A stretch of 64,000 bases of DNA. Origin: Halomarinibacterium sedimenti. Its GTDB lineage: Bacteria; Bacteroidota; Bacteroidia; Flavobacteriales; Flavobacteriaceae. Below, piece after piece: positions 17,509-29,599 of the stretch. The translations under genes and the position numbers were made by a program. The notes under the pieces are model-generated. The model had not been told where the DNA came from. It ran no database searches and saw only the letters and a list, made by a program, of their open reading frames with translations. Positions within the stretch are counted from its first letter, which is position 1; the number at the start of each line of letters is the position of its first letter. The DNA is taken from the NCBI RefSeq assembly GCF_019312585.1, contig NZ_JAHWDP010000001.1, positions 620,001-684,000 on the forward strand, read 5' to 3'.

Positions 17509-17532
17509 GGGTTTTACAATAGTGTTACATAA

Positions 17533-19785
<2,253 letters not shown>

Positions 19786-19906
19786 TTATTTTATGCTTTA
19801 TTATGCTAAAATTACCACTCTTAAAACCAATTAAAAAGAAATTCTAATTGTATGTTTTAATCCTAGTATTGAAGAAACTTATATTACAAGTCTGTTACTA
19901 TAATTT

Positions 19907-21043
19907 TTAGATATTATTTAAAATTGCGGCTGCCTGCTGGAGTGTTTCATTAGTTTTAGCAAAACAGACTCTAAGTTGTTTAAAATCTGCCTGATTTTTG
20001 TTAAAAACTGAAGTTGGAATGGAAGCTAACTTAAATTCTTTGGTTAACTTTTCAGCAAAAGCAATATCGCTTTCATCAGTAATTTTTGAATAATCCAATA
20101 GCTGAAAGTATGTCCCCTTCGAAGGCATAAATTGAAATTTTGAATCCTTAATTAAATTTAGAAAAAAATCGCGTTTTTCTTCATAAAAATTGGGTATAGA
20201 TAAAAAACGAGACGGATTTTCTAAATAGTTTGCAAGCCCTTTTTGAACAGGATGATTTACACAGAACACATTGTATTGATGCACTTTTTGAAACTCTTTC
20301 ATTAAATTCTCTGGTGCCAAACAATACCCCATTTTCCATCCAGTGTTATGAAAGGTTTTTCCAAAAGAAGCCGTGATAAAAGTCCGTTGCGAAAGTGCTT
20401 CAAAACGTGCTGCACTTTGATGAATTTCCGTATCAAAAATGATATGCTCGTACACCTCATCACTTAACACTAATAAATTGTGCTTGTCTGCCAATATTTG
20501 CAATTGAAGCATATCCTTTTCAGAAAAAACCGTGCCGCTTGGATTATGCGGACTATTAATAATAATCATTTTGGTATTTGCGGAAATAGCTTGAGCGACC
20601 TCACCCCAATTAGGTGTATAAAAAGGAGGTTTTAATTGAATAGCTTTTGTAACTCCACCAAAAAGTTTTATTGCAGGTTCATAACAATCATATGCTGGAG
20701 CAAAAATAATTACCTCATCTCCTTTATGAATGGTGGCAGCAATGGCCGTAAAAATAGCTTGCGTTGCTCCTGCCGTAATTGTTATTTCACTAGTAGGGTT
20801 ATATTTTTTACCGTAAAGGGTTTGTACTTTCTCATAAATTCGTTCCCGCAATCCCAAATCTCCTTGCATAGGCGCATACTGATTAAATCCGTCTTTCATT
20901 GCCTTTGAAACAGCTTCGATGAGCACTGGGTCACTTTCAAAATTGGGAAACCCCTGGGAAAGATTAAGGGCTCCATATTCCGAAGCCATTTTACTCATGA
21001 CTGTAAAAATACTTGTAGTGACGTTGGGAAGTTTCGATATCAT
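19907..21043 (-). CDS. Methionine aminotransferase (class I/II PLP aminotransferase, YbdL-like)
   Basis: The 378-residue protein resembles Escherichia coli YbdL along its whole length (LNLSQGFPNFE near residue 27, NQYAPMQGDLGLRE near 54, NSPHNPSGT near 163). PLP-binding K229 lies in SFGKTFHNTGWKMGYC, and substrate-carboxylate Arg in LRVCFAK lies near the C-terminus. This family transfers the amino group from methionine, and also from glutamine or aromatic amino acids, to a keto acid. A role in methionine salvage together with the nearby omega-amidase is possible. It is downstream of the sdh operon, behind a terminator, on the same strand. Confidence 0.9.
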   Translation of the reverse strand: MISKLPNVTTSIFTVMSKMASEYGALNLSQGFPNFESDPVLIEAVSKAMKDGFNQYAPMQGDLGLRERIYEKVQTLYGKKYNPTSEITITAGATQAIFTAIAATIHKGDEVIIFAPAYDCYEPAIKLFGGVTKAIQLKPPFYTPNWGEVAQAISANTKMIIINSPHNPSGTVFSEKDMLQLQILADKHNLLVLSDEVYEHIIFDTEIHQSAARFEALSQRTFITASFGKTFHNTGWKMGYCLAPENLMKEFQKVHQYNVFCVNHPVQKGLANYLENPSRFLSIPNFYEEKRDFFLNLIKDSKFQFMPSKGTYFQLLDYSKITDESDIAFAEKLTKEFKLASIPTSVFNKNQADFKQLRVCFAKTNETLQQAAAILNNI

Positions 21044-21056
21044 GTTATAAAAATAG

Positions 21057-21085
21057 AAAATCCCGAGTGGAAAACTCAGGATTTT
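21057..21085 (-). terminator. Terminator of the sdh operon
   Basis: The stem AAAATCCCGAGT / ACTCAGGATTTT (one C-A mismatch) has a five-base loop. It lies downstream of the sdhB stop at 21113 and before the aminotransferase start, with A and T runs on both sides. Confidence 0.75.
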
Positions 21086-21112
21086 ATAAAGTATACTTTT
21101 AATAATAGTAAT

Positions 21113-21859
21113 TTATCCCTTCAAGCTTGCCGTTAAATATTCACGGTTCATACGAGCAATGTTTTCCAAAGAAATTCCTTTTGGGCATTCTACTTCACAT
21201 GCTCCCGTATTGGTACAATTTCCGAAGCCTTCTTTGTCCATTTGCTCTACCATATTTAATACACGTTGTGTCGCTTCAACACGCCCTTGAGGTAACAATG
21301 CAAACTGACTTACCTTAGCAGAAGTAAAAAGCATAGCACTTGCATTTTTACATGCTGCAACACAAGCACCACAACCTATACAAGTGGCGGCTTCAAAAGA
21401 TTCGTCTGCGTCGTGTTTGTTGATAGGAATGGCATTGGCATCAATAGTATTTCCTGAAGTATTCACAGAAATAAACCCTCCTGCCTGCTGAATTCTATCA
21501 AACGAACTACGATCTACCATTAAATCCTTAATCACTGGAAAGGCTTTAGCACGGAACGGCTCAATCACAATGGTATCTCCGTCAATAAACTTACGCATAT
21601 GTAATTGACAGGTAGTAACAAGTCGATCTGGTCCGTGTGGCTCGCCATTAATTTGAAGCGAACATGACCCACAAATTCCTTCTCGGCAATCGTGATCAAA
21701 AACAACGGGGTCTTCACCTTTATCAATAAGTTGTTCGTTCAAAACATCCAGCATTTCCAAAAAGGACATGTCACCATCTACGCCATCTATAGCGTAGGTT
21801 TGCATACTCCCTTTCGCTTGGGCACTTTTTTGTCTCCAAATTTTTAATGTAAGCTTCAT
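21113..21859 (-). CDS. sdhB: Succinate dehydrogenase/fumarate reductase iron-sulfur subunit
   Basis: SdhB carries electrons from the flavin subunit to quinone in complex II. The 248-residue protein has the plant-type 2Fe-2S cysteines ([10 protein letters not shown] and a later TTCQLH). The 4Fe-4S motif ([11 protein letters not shown], near residue 158) and the last cluster motif ([14 protein letters not shown], near residue 216) follow. It is the third gene of sdhC-sdhA-sdhB, 3 bases after sdhA, so the operon is tightly packed. It ends at a clear terminator. The identification is firm. Confidence 0.96.
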   Translation of the reverse strand: MKLTLKIWRQKSAQAKGSMQTYAIDGVDGDMSFLEMLDVLNEQLIDKGEDPVVFDHDCREGICGSCSLQINGEPHGPDRLVTTCQLHMRKFIDGDTIVIEPFRAKAFPVIKDLMVDRSSFDRIQQAGGFISVNTSGNTIDANAIPINKHDADESFEAATCIGCGACVAACKNASAMLFTSAKVSQFALLPQGRVEATQRVLNMVEQMDKEGFGNCTNTGACEVECPKGISLENIARMNREYLTASLKG

Positions 21860-21862
21860 AGT

Positions 21863-23863
21863 CTATTTGTATGAACGGGTTTTTACTTCAATGTTTTCGT
21901 ATTCTAAGCTTTCCTTATGCAATACCGCATCACTGGGCTCTCCTTTGTACTCCCAAGCAGCAACGTACATAAAGTTTTCGTCATCTCTTAGTGCTTCTCC
22001 TTCTTCGGTTTGGTATTCTTCTCTAAAGTGTCCACCACAAGATTCGTTTCTATGCAAGGCATCTTTTGCGAATAGTTCTCCCAATTCAAGGAAATCTGCA
22101 ACGCGCATTGCTTTTTCAAGTTCAGGATTCATTTCATCCATAGTTCCTGGGACTTTTACTTCGCTCCAAAACTCAGCTCGTAAGGCTTTAATTTCTGAAA
22201 TGGCTTCCTTAAGTCCTTTTTCGTTACGAGCCATTCCAACTTTATCCCACATGATTTTTCCTAAACGTTTATGGAAGTGATCCACACTTTTAGAACCCTT
22301 ATTATTGATCAACTTTTCGAGCGTAGTTCTTACATTCTTTTCTGCCTCATCAAATTCTGGTAAGTCTGTTGAAATTTTTCCTGTTCTAATATCTTTTGAA
22401 AGATAATCCCCAATAGTATAAGGCAGCACAAAATATCCATCGGCTAAACCTTGCATTAAGGCACTTGCTCCCAACCTGTTGGCTCCGTGGTCACTAAAGT
22501 TAGCTTCCCCAGCAGAATAACAACCCGGGATAGTAGTCATTAAATTATAATCTACCCAAACGCCTCCCATGGTGTAATGAACCGCAGGATAAATCATCAT
22601 AGGAGTTTTATATGGGTTTTGATCTACAATTTTCTCATACATCTGAAACAAGTTTCCATACTTATTCTCCACCACTTTTTCACCTAATTCGCGAATGATA
22701 TCTACGGAAGGATTTTCAATATGGTTCATCACAGCTTGCTCTTTTCCGTAGCGCATAATAGCCGAAGAAAAATCCAAATACACCGCCTCTCCAGTTTTGT
22801 TAACACCAAAACCAGCATCGCAACGCTCTTTTGCAGCACGAGATGCTACATCACGAGGCACTAAGTTTCCGAAAGATGGATAACGTCTTTCTAAATAGTA
22901 ATCTCTGTCTTCTTCAGCAAGGTCGGTAGGTTTTAATTTCCCTTCACGAATCGCTTTCGCATCTTCTAACTTTTTTGGAACCCAAATTCTACCGTCGTTT
23001 CTAAGGGATTCAGACATCAACGTTAACTTCGATTGGTGATCCCCAGAAACTGGAATACAAGTAGGGTGAATTTGCGTATAGCACGGATTTGCAAAATAGG
23101 CTCCTTTTTTATGAATTTTCCAAGAAGCAGTTACGTTACTTCCCATGGCATTGGTAGATAAGAAAAACACATTTCCGTATCCTCCTGTGGCAATTACCAC
23201 GGCGTGAGCCGAATGTCTTTCGAGTTCTCCAGTAACTAAATCACGAGCGATTATTCCACGTGCCTTACCATCTACAATCACCAAATCAAGCATTTCGTGA
23301 CGATTATAAGGCTTAATCTTTCCACGGTTAATTTGACGATTCATCGCAGAATAGGCTCCCAACAATAACTGCTGACCTGTTTGTCCTTTGGCATAAAATG
23401 TTCTTGAAACGAGTACCCCTCCAAACGAACGGTTATCTAGTAATCCTCCATATTCACGGGCAAACGGAACGCCTTGTGCCACACATTGATCTATAATATT
23501 TGCAGATACTTCTGCGAGGCGATACACATTTTCTTCGCGAGAGCGATAATCTCCTCCTTTAATAGTATCGTAAAAAAGACGATAGGTAGAATCCCCATCA
23601 CCTTGGTAATTTTTTGCTGCGTTAATTCCTCCTTGTGCTGCAATGGAGTGCGCACGACGTGGAGAATCTTGGTAACAAAACGTTTTTACATTGTAACCCA
23701 ATTCTGCAAGGGTTGCGGCGGCACTTCCTCCCGCTAATCCTGTTCCTACAACAATCACATCGATGTTACGTTTGTTGGCAGGGTTAACAAGGTTAATGTC
23801 GTTTTTATGTTTTGTCCACTTCTGGGCTAAAGGTCCTTTGGGTAATCGTGATTCTAATGACAT
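21863..23863 (-). CDS. sdhA: Succinate dehydrogenase/fumarate reductase flavoprotein subunit
   Basis: SdhA oxidises succinate to fumarate. The 666-residue protein has the FAD dinucleotide fold ([19 protein letters not shown], near residue 36) and the His that covalently binds FAD ([11 protein letters not shown], near residue 71). The substrate-side segment HPTCIP and the catalytic-region Arg motifs ([25 protein letters not shown]) are also present. The length and the [14 protein letters not shown]-type C-terminus fit the B-type enzyme of Bacteroidota and epsilonproteobacteria, which can work as succinate:menaquinone reductase or fumarate reductase. It lies between sdhC (11 bases) and sdhB (3 bases). 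Confidence 0.97.
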   Translation of the reverse strand: MSLESRLPKGPLAQKWTKHKNDINLVNPANKRNIDVIVVGTGLAGGSAAATLAELGYNVKTFCYQDSPRRAHSIAAQGGINAAKNYQGDGDSTYRLFYDTIKGGDYRSREENVYRLAEVSANIIDQCVAQGVPFAREYGGLLDNRSFGGVLVSRTFYAKGQTGQQLLLGAYSAMNRQINRGKIKPYNRHEMLDLVIVDGKARGIIARDLVTGELERHSAHAVVIATGGYGNVFFLSTNAMGSNVTASWKIHKKGAYFANPCYTQIHPTCIPVSGDHQSKLTLMSESLRNDGRIWVPKKLEDAKAIREGKLKPTDLAEEDRDYYLERRYPSFGNLVPRDVASRAAKERCDAGFGVNKTGEAVYLDFSSAIMRYGKEQAVMNHIENPSVDIIRELGEKVVENKYGNLFQMYEKIVDQNPYKTPMMIYPAVHYTMGGVWVDYNLMTTIPGCYSAGEANFSDHGANRLGASALMQGLADGYFVLPYTIGDYLSKDIRTGKISTDLPEFDEAEKNVRTTLEKLINNKGSKSVDHFHKRLGKIMWDKVGMARNEKGLKEAISEIKALRAEFWSEVKVPGTMDEMNPELEKAMRVADFLELGELFAKDALHRNESCGGHFREEYQTEEGEALRDDENFMYVAAWEYKGEPSDAVLHKESLEYENIEVKTRSYK

Positions 23864-23874
23864 ATCGGTAGCTA

Positions 23875-24540
23875 TTAGTGGATTAAATGGTTAATATGAT
23901 GATAAAGAGCTATAAAAATAAAGCCCGCAGGAATTACAATAGCAAAGGCTTTTGTAAACCCTTTTAAACCTCTTGAATATTTATTGTTGAATCCCACACT
24001 TTGGAAAGCCGAAGCAAAGCCATGCCATAAATGCACCGCCAATAGAATAAAAGCAATTACATAAATAATGACACGGGAATGGCTTTCAAATTTATGAACG
24101 GTCTCTGCGTAATAACGAGTTGGGTCTTCTGGGTGAGACTCAATGTATTTGTGAACAATTTCAGGAATCCAAAAATCGTAAAAATGCAATCCTAAAAAAG
24201 CAAGAATCACGAGTCCAGAAATAATCATATTTCTAGAAGCCCAACTTGCATTAGCACTTCCTTTATAACTGGCATATTTTACGGCTCGGGCATTCCTATT
24301 TTTAATTTCAAGTACAAATCCCATCACAAAATGAAAAATTACACCAAAAATTAAAATGGGTTGTAAAACCCCCTGTACCAATCCATTGGTTCCCATGAAA
24401 TGGGACCAACTATTAAAAGTGTCTGGTGCGATTACCGAAGTAAAATTTATAACAAAATGTTGTGCTAGAAAAAAGACCAAAAATAATCCAGAAAGTGCCA
24501 TAGCCACTTTTCTGGCAATTGAGGAGGAGAGTAATCCCAT
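23875..24540 (-). CDS. sdhC: Succinate dehydrogenase cytochrome b subunit
   Basis: This is the membrane anchor and quinone site of complex II, in the single-subunit, five-helix, di-heme B-type form. The frame is open to 24597, but ATG 24540 ([18 protein letters not shown], 221 residues) is the family-typical start. The longer version would run through the -7 promoter element at 24567-24574. Five hydrophobic helices are visible, with His residues placed as heme ligands ([38 protein letters not shown]). It is the first gene of the sdhCAB operon. Confidence 0.93.
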   Translation of the reverse strand: MGLLSSSIARKVAMALSGLFLVFFLAQHFVINFTSVIAPDTFNSWSHFMGTNGLVQGVLQPILIFGVIFHFVMGFVLEIKNRNARAVKYASYKGSANASWASRNMIISGLVILAFLGLHFYDFWIPEIVHKYIESHPEDPTRYYAETVHKFESHSRVIIYVIAFILLAVHLWHGFASAFQSVGFNNKYSRGLKGFTKAFAIVIPAGFIFIALYHHINHLIH

Positions 24541-24566
24541 AGTGTATCTTTTCAAAATTTCATTTA

Positions 24567-24598
24567 CAAAAATACGGCTCAAAAGAATGATTGCCAAA
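24567..24598 (-). promoter_or_regulatory. Promoter of the sdhCAB operon
   Basis: On the minus strand TTTG is followed by 20 bases and TATTTTTG, a full match to the Flavobacterium consensus TTG / TAnnTTTG. It lies 26 bases before the sdhC start at 24540. Confidence 0.7.
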
Positions 24599-24652
24599 CT
24601 TTGACATTTCTTTTAAGCCGAATTTAGAACGGTTTTAAACAATAATAAAATC

Positions 24653-27490
24653 CTACTTGATTTCTAATTTTTGTTTTGCGGTTTTTCCAGAAATAGCCAC
24701 CTCAACAGTATAACTTCCTTTGGCTAAATAATACTTCCCGTTTTGTGCTTTTGAAATTTTATTCCCAGCTTTTTCAAATGCCTTCACTCCCTTTTCGGAA
24801 AGTGTAACATCGTATTTTGAAAGATTAAACCCTTTTACCGCATCTACTTTCCATTGTTGTAATTCTTTTCCGTCTTCTGAAAAAACAGTAATCGTTGCTT
24901 TTCCTTCCGAAGGACTATAAAACTGAATATCCATTGAGGGTTCAAAGGCATCCCTCCACTCACTGAAACTACTTCCCCAACGTCGTGAAGCACGAAGTGG
25001 TTCTATAGCATTAACGAGTAAATTATCCTTGGTCTCTTCGGAAACTTGTTGTAATAAACTAATATTTGCTATATAAATAGACCTTCCGTGGGTACCTAAT
25101 ACCAAATCTTTTGCTTCAGGTTGCACTCTTATATCGTGAAAAGCTACATTAGGCAATCCTTCGGAAAAAGCTTCCCAACTTGCTCCTTTATTAAAAGAAA
25201 CATAGGCGCCATTATCGGTCCCCAAATACAAAATATTCATGTTTTCTGAATCTTCGCGAATCACATTTACAGGAGATGCAGGAAGATTGCTACTAATGCT
25301 ATTCCAAGTGTCTCCAAAATCTTCACTTACATAGACATATGATGTAAAATCATCCCAACGATACCCGTTTAAGGTAACATACACTCTTGCCTTTTTATGT
25401 TTTGAAGCTACTACACGACTCACCCATAAATCTTTTGGAAACGAATTTGAAATCTTTTTCCAATCGCCTCCAGCATTTCGTGTAACGTACACCAATCCAT
25501 CATCACTTCCCGTATAAAGTAAACCAAACTGGAATGGAGATTCACTAATACTTGTAAGTGTTCCATAGGCAACATTTCCGGGTTTTCCCCCATTGGTAAG
25601 ATCAAAGGAAATAGCCTCCCAATCGTCCCCTTTGTTCATACTTCGCATCAATTTATTTCCACCCAAATACAATATATCTTGGTTATGCGAACTTAATAAA
25701 ATAGGAGTTTGCCAGTTGAAGCGATACGGACTTTCACCTAATTCATGCTTTGGCTGTATGTATTTATTTTCATTGGTATCTCGATGCAATCGATAGTAAT
25801 TTCCAAACTGAAAACCCGTATACACAATGTTGTTGTTACGATTGTCTATTTCTACTTGCATACCGTCACCCCCCATAATCATTTCATACGGATATTTTCC
25901 AGATTGATGCCAATATACATCCTCTTCAGTTTCATTTGAGCCAACCCAAACCCCATTGTCTTGCAAGCCACCATACACATTATACGGTTTAGCATTGTCT
26001 ACATTTATGGCATAAAACTGTCCCACTGCTGGCGTATTACATTTTGTCCAATTTTTCCCATCATCATAACTTATATTTACCCCGCCATCGTTCCCATTAA
26101 TTAAATGACCTGACATTTTAGGGTTAATCCAAAGGGCGTGATGATCGGCATGCACATTATCGGCATCGATGGAAGTAAAAGTTTTTCCGCCGTCTTTCGA
26201 TTTTAAAATAGGAACTCCATAAATGTAAATTCCGTTGGGATTGTTAGGGTCTACATGAATTTTTCCGAAGTAATACCCATAGGAATAATAAATCCCATCG
26301 AGATAGCCTTTATGAGTTTTATTCCACGTTTTTCCAGCATCGGTACTTTTATACACTTCGGCACCAATAACAGGCGTATCGAATAATAAAGTGTTCGCAT
26401 CTTCAAGATACTTTGCCAAATCCATAGGAACCACACCACCACTACTGACCATTTGCTTCACATTGTCTGCCTTGTATTTATCCTGAAATCCATTGTTACG
26501 CAAATAACTCTCTAGCTTAGTATTATCTAAATTCAGGAAAGCCTCTTTACTCATAGATTTGAAATCCTCTTTGGTAAGTCCTTCTACTTTATCTTCCTTT
26601 TCTTTATCTCTTAAAAACTGATTGTCGTGAATAGCATACACCGTATTTTCATCAACAACAGCTAGTCCAATTCTACCCACACCATCCCCTGTTGGGAATC
26701 CGCTAGCAGCACTAGAAACAATGGTCCATGTATTTCCTGCATCCACACTTTTGTAAATGGCACTTCCTTCTCCATTGCCTTTAAAATTCCAAGCTTTTCG
26801 GTCTTTGTCCCAAGAAGAGGCATACATTAAATTGAAATTATTAGGATGTACATCCATTTCAATAATTCCTGTATGGGTATTTATAAAAAGGGTTTTGTTC
26901 CAGGTTTTTCCACCATCGAAAGTTTTAAAGACACCACGCTCAGTATTTTCAGAATACAAATGCCCAGTAACTCCCACGACCAATTCCTCTGGATTACTTG
27001 GGTTAATTAAAATCTTGGCAATATGATGCGAATCTTTCAATCCCATATTCTGCCAAGTCTTTCCGTTGTTGGTGCTTTTTAAAAGTCCAATGCCAGCATA
27101 GCTGGAGCGAGATGCATTAACTTCTCCCGTACCCACCCAAATCGTTCTATTTTTCCAATCTACAGCTAGCGACCCTACATTTTGGGTAGGACTAGTATCC
27201 AAAACAGGCTCGAAACTCGTTCCATTATTGACCGTATGCCAAACGCCCCCACTGGCATAACCTACATAAAATTCGGTAGGATTGACAGGGTTCACTGCAA
27301 TGTCTACCACACGACCACTCATTACTGACGGTCCAATATTTCTAAAAGGCAGATTTTTAACTAAAGAATTTTTTGTGAGTTGCTCCTTTTGCTGAAGCGC
27401 TTTATCAACTTCGCTTACGGAAGTTGCAGGTTGTTGTGCAAAAAAATGAATGGAAATTCCTAAAAATAGAAAGGTGATAAAATTTTTCAT
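24653..27490 (-). CDS. Secreted VPS10/sortilin-like Asp-box beta-propeller protein
   Basis: The 945-residue protein has a signal peptide (residues 1-18, ending FFAQ) and at least ten Asp-box motifs of the S-x-D/N-x-G-x-x-W type (for example TNNGKTW, DGGKTW, DAGNTW, DAGKTW, EDFGDTW). These mark a large two-propeller structure like the sortilin VPS10 fold. Such proteins are often mislabelled glycosyl hydrolases; I see no sialidase or other catalytic signature. The C-terminal segment (about 865-945) is an Ig-like beta domain (SYTVEVAISG). There is no obvious T9SS sorting domain, so it may stay in the periplasm. It is divergent from the Crp/Fnr-type gene, with overlapping control sequence. Confidence 0.85.
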   Translation of the reverse strand: MKNFITFLFLGISIHFFAQQPATSVSEVDKALQQKEQLTKNSLVKNLPFRNIGPSVMSGRVVDIAVNPVNPTEFYVGYASGGVWHTVNNGTSFEPVLDTSPTQNVGSLAVDWKNRTIWVGTGEVNASRSSYAGIGLLKSTNNGKTWQNMGLKDSHHIAKILINPSNPEELVVGVTGHLYSENTERGVFKTFDGGKTWNKTLFINTHTGIIEMDVHPNNFNLMYASSWDKDRKAWNFKGNGEGSAIYKSVDAGNTWTIVSSAASGFPTGDGVGRIGLAVVDENTVYAIHDNQFLRDKEKEDKVEGLTKEDFKSMSKEAFLNLDNTKLESYLRNNGFQDKYKADNVKQMVSSGGVVPMDLAKYLEDANTLLFDTPVIGAEVYKSTDAGKTWNKTHKGYLDGIYYSYGYYFGKIHVDPNNPNGIYIYGVPILKSKDGGKTFTSIDADNVHADHHALWINPKMSGHLINGNDGGVNISYDDGKNWTKCNTPAVGQFYAINVDNAKPYNVYGGLQDNGVWVGSNETEEDVYWHQSGKYPYEMIMGGDGMQVEIDNRNNNIVYTGFQFGNYYRLHRDTNENKYIQPKHELGESPYRFNWQTPILLSSHNQDILYLGGNKLMRSMNKGDDWEAISFDLTNGGKPGNVAYGTLTSISESPFQFGLLYTGSDDGLVYVTRNAGGDWKKISNSFPKDLWVSRVVASKHKKARVYVTLNGYRWDDFTSYVYVSEDFGDTWNSISSNLPASPVNVIREDSENMNILYLGTDNGAYVSFNKGASWEAFSEGLPNVAFHDIRVQPEAKDLVLGTHGRSIYIANISLLQQVSEETKDNLLVNAIEPLRASRRWGSSFSEWRDAFEPSMDIQFYSPSEGKATITVFSEDGKELQQWKVDAVKGFNLSKYDVTLSEKGVKAFEKAGNKISKAQNGKYYLAKGSYTVEVAISGKTAKQKLEIK

Positions 27491-27507
27491 TTTGGGTTGG
27501 TTTAATT

Positions 27508-28194
27508 ATGGAAAAATACAGAACAACTAATTTACGGCAAAATAATTTGTCCAAGTTTAACACCCTTACTAAATTTAGTTATGTAATTTCGGCTCAATCA
27601 AATAAGCTTGTGAAACCTTCAAAAGAACTTTTAGAACATAGTATAAAAAGGATTTTAAACACAAAAAATCTTGAAGACTCAATTCCTGAAATCGTATCCT
27701 GCTTTGAAGTTTTACATTTAAAAAAAAATGAATTTTTTGTAGCGGAAGGTAACATTTGTCGCTATTTCTGTTTTGTGGAAAGTGGTATTTTACAGCATTC
27801 CATTATAGTTTCAGGGGAAGAAAAAACCACTTATTTAGCATTAAAAAACACCTACACTTCGGCCTTAAAAAGCTTTAAAAACCAAATACCATCAAGAAAA
27901 AACATCAAAGCCATAAGCCCTTGTTCACTATGGATTTTAACTATTGATACGTTTAATTTTTTACTGCAAAACAACGAAGCTTTCTTTCAGTTTTATTTCC
28001 ATTTAATTGAAAATCAGATTTTTTTAATCGACGATTATCGCATCAACCTGCTTACCCTTTCTCCAGAAGAGCGTTACCAAAACATGCTCCTTAACGAACC
28101 CTATTTATTGCAACAAGTTCCGCTACGCTATTTAGCGTCTTTTTTAGGAATTTCGACACGGCATATGAGTAGGATTCGAAAAAATACGATTTAA
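27508..28194 (+). CDS. Crp/Fnr-family transcriptional regulator
   Basis: The protein has a cyclic-nucleotide-binding-like beta-roll (about residues 60-150; KKNEFFVAEGNICRYFCFVESG). A C-terminal helix-turn-helix follows (about 195-226; PLRYLASFLGISTRHMSRIRK). The Arg-Ser ligand motif of true cAMP receptors is not evident, so the ligand is unknown. The only ATG is at 27508 (228 residues). A GTG at 27610 would give 194 residues, the usual length for this Bacteroidota group, and the candidate promoters at 27511-27577 favour that shorter form. It is divergent from, and may regulate, the VPS10-like gene. Confidence 0.85.
   Translation: MEKYRTTNLRQNNLSKFNTLTKFSYVISAQSNKLVKPSKELLEHSIKRILNTKNLEDSIPEIVSCFEVLHLKKNEFFVAEGNICRYFCFVESGILQHSIIVSGEEKTTYLALKNTYTSALKSFKNQIPSRKNIKAISPCSLWILTIDTFNFLLQNNEAFFQFYFHLIENQIFLIDDYRINLLTLSPEERYQNMLLNEPYLLQQVPLRYLASFLGISTRHMSRIRKNTI
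27511..27540 (-). promoter_or_regulatory. Candidate promoter of the VPS10-like gene
   Basis: Minus-strand TTG, 19 bases, then TATTTTTC, one mismatch from TAnnTTTG. It ends 20 bases before the start at 27490 and lies wholly inside the first codons of the divergent regulator ORF. Confidence 0.45.
27546..27577 (+). promoter_or_regulatory. Candidate promoter of the Crp/Fnr-type gene (if GTG 27610 is the start)
   Basis: TTTG is followed by 20 bases and TAAATTTA, one mismatch from TAnnTTTG. It is placed 32 bases before GTG 27610. It is only meaningful if the annotated ATG at 27508 is not the true start. Confidence 0.35.
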
Positions 28195-28229
28195 CGCCAT
28201 TTGGCTACTTTTTTCTTCAATGCATTCCG

Positions 28230-28237
28230 TAATTTTG
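28230..28237 (+). promoter_or_regulatory. -7 element upstream of pepP
   Basis: TAATTTTG matches TAnnTTTG fully and lies 22 bases before ATG 28260. No TTG is at the expected spacing. Confidence 0.4.
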
Positions 28238-28259
28238 AAGAAATCAAATTTTTGAACAA

Positions 28260-29549
28260 ATGAAATACCTTCCTATAGACCGAAAATTATACATCAAAAA
28301 TCGCAAAAACTTTATGGCACAAATGAAGCCCAAAAGTATTGCTGTTTTTAATAGTAACGATATTTATCCTGTAAGTGCCGATAGCACCATGCCTTTTAAC
28401 CAGCATCGTGATATTTTGTATTTAAGCGGTGTTGACCAAGAGGAAAGCATCCTTTTGTTGTTTCCGGAAGCTCATGAAGAAAAGCACAGAGAGGTCCTTT
28501 TTTTAAGAGAAACCAATGATCACATTGCTGTGTGGGAAGGGGAAAAGTTGACCAAAGAAAGAGCATTTGAAGTAAGCGGAATTAAAACCGTGTATTGGCT
28601 AAGTGAATTTGATAAAATCTTTTTCGAATTGATGACCGAAGCCGAAACGATTTATTTTAACACCAACGAGCATTACCGCCAAAGTGTAGAAACCGAAACG
28701 CGTGAAGATCGTTTCATTAAAAAAACTAAAGAACAATTTCCAGCGCATTCTTGGGCAAAAAGCAATCCTATTTTACAACGTCTGCGCTCTATAAAAGATG
28801 CTATTGAAATTGATTTATTACAAACCGCTTGTAACATTACCGAAAAAGGTTTTAGAAGAGTCCTCAATTTTGTAAAACCTGGCGTTTGGGAATATGAAAT
28901 TGAAGCTGAATATATCCACGAATTTGTGCGCAATCGATCCAAAGGATTTTCCTACACCCCCATTATTGCCAGTGGAAATAATGCTAATGTGCTTCATTAT
29001 ATTGAAAACAACCAACCATGTAAAGATGGCGACCTCATCTTAATGGATGTGGGTGCAGAATATGCCAATTACAGTAGCGACATGACCCGTACCATTCCAG
29101 TTAATGGGAAATTTACGAAGCGACAAAAAGAGGTGTACAATGCGGTAAACCGTGTAAAAGTTGAAGCCACCAAGATGCTGGTTCCTGGAAATTTTTGGAA
29201 AGAATACCACGTAGAAGTGGGTAAATTAATGACTTCAGAATTGTTGGGGTTAGGATTAATTGATAAGGCCGATGTTCAAAATGAAAATCCAGATTGGCCA
29301 GCATATAAAAAATACTTTATGCATGGGACGAGTCATCATATGGGATTAGATACTCACGATTACGGAATTTTATGGGAACCCATGAAAGCCAATATGGTCT
29401 TTACCGTAGAGCCAGGCATTTATATCCCTGAGGAAGGATTTGGAGTGCGGTTGGAAGACGATGTGGTCATTCAGTCAAAAGGAGAGCCTTTTAACCTTAT
29501 GAAAAACATCCCCATTGAAGCCGATGAAATTGAAGAGTTAATGAATTAA
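28260..29549 (+). CDS. pepP: Xaa-Pro aminopeptidase (aminopeptidase P)
   Basis: Aminopeptidase P removes an N-terminal residue next to proline, in the cytoplasm. The 429-residue protein has the N-terminal creatinase-like domain (about 1-160) and the C-terminal pita-bread fold. All five metal ligands are in place: D263 and D274 (DVGAEYANYSSD), H355 (MHGTSHHMG), E384 (VEPGIYIP) and E399 (RLEDDV). These align with D260, D271, H354, E383 and E406 of the E. coli enzyme. It is a single gene with its own -7 element and a strong terminator. Confidence 0.95.
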   Translation: MKYLPIDRKLYIKNRKNFMAQMKPKSIAVFNSNDIYPVSADSTMPFNQHRDILYLSGVDQEESILLLFPEAHEEKHREVLFLRETNDHIAVWEGEKLTKERAFEVSGIKTVYWLSEFDKIFFELMTEAETIYFNTNEHYRQSVETETREDRFIKKTKEQFPAHSWAKSNPILQRLRSIKDAIEIDLLQTACNITEKGFRRVLNFVKPGVWEYEIEAEYIHEFVRNRSKGFSYTPIIASGNNANVLHYIENNQPCKDGDLILMDVGAEYANYSSDMTRTIPVNGKFTKRQKEVYNAVNRVKVEATKMLVPGNFWKEYHVEVGKLMTSELLGLGLIDKADVQNENPDWPAYKKYFMHGTSHHMGLDTHDYGILWEPMKANMVFTVEPGIYIPEEGFGVRLEDDVVIQSKGEPFNLMKNIPIEADEIEELMN

Positions 29550-29579
29550 AAAAAGCCCCGAAAAATGCGGGGCTTTTTT
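29549..29579 (+). terminator. Rho-independent terminator of pepP
   Basis: The stem AAAAAAGCCCCG / CGGGGCTTTTTT has a seven-base loop and begins at the last base of the pepP stop. The T run is on the plus strand. The A run lets it also serve the convergent CBM48 gene. Confidence 0.9.
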
Positions 29580-29599
29580 ATGATTTTGGGCAAAAAAAG

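Noticed and set aside
24612-24639. Stem TTTAAGCCG / CGGTTTTAAA as terminator of the VPS10-like gene
   Set aside because: It has a wobble and a bulge and lacks a T run in the minus direction.
24653-27490. Glycosyl hydrolase or sialidase identity for the Asp-box protein
   Set aside because: Asp boxes are structural; none of the sialidase arginine triad or other catalytic motifs is apparent.
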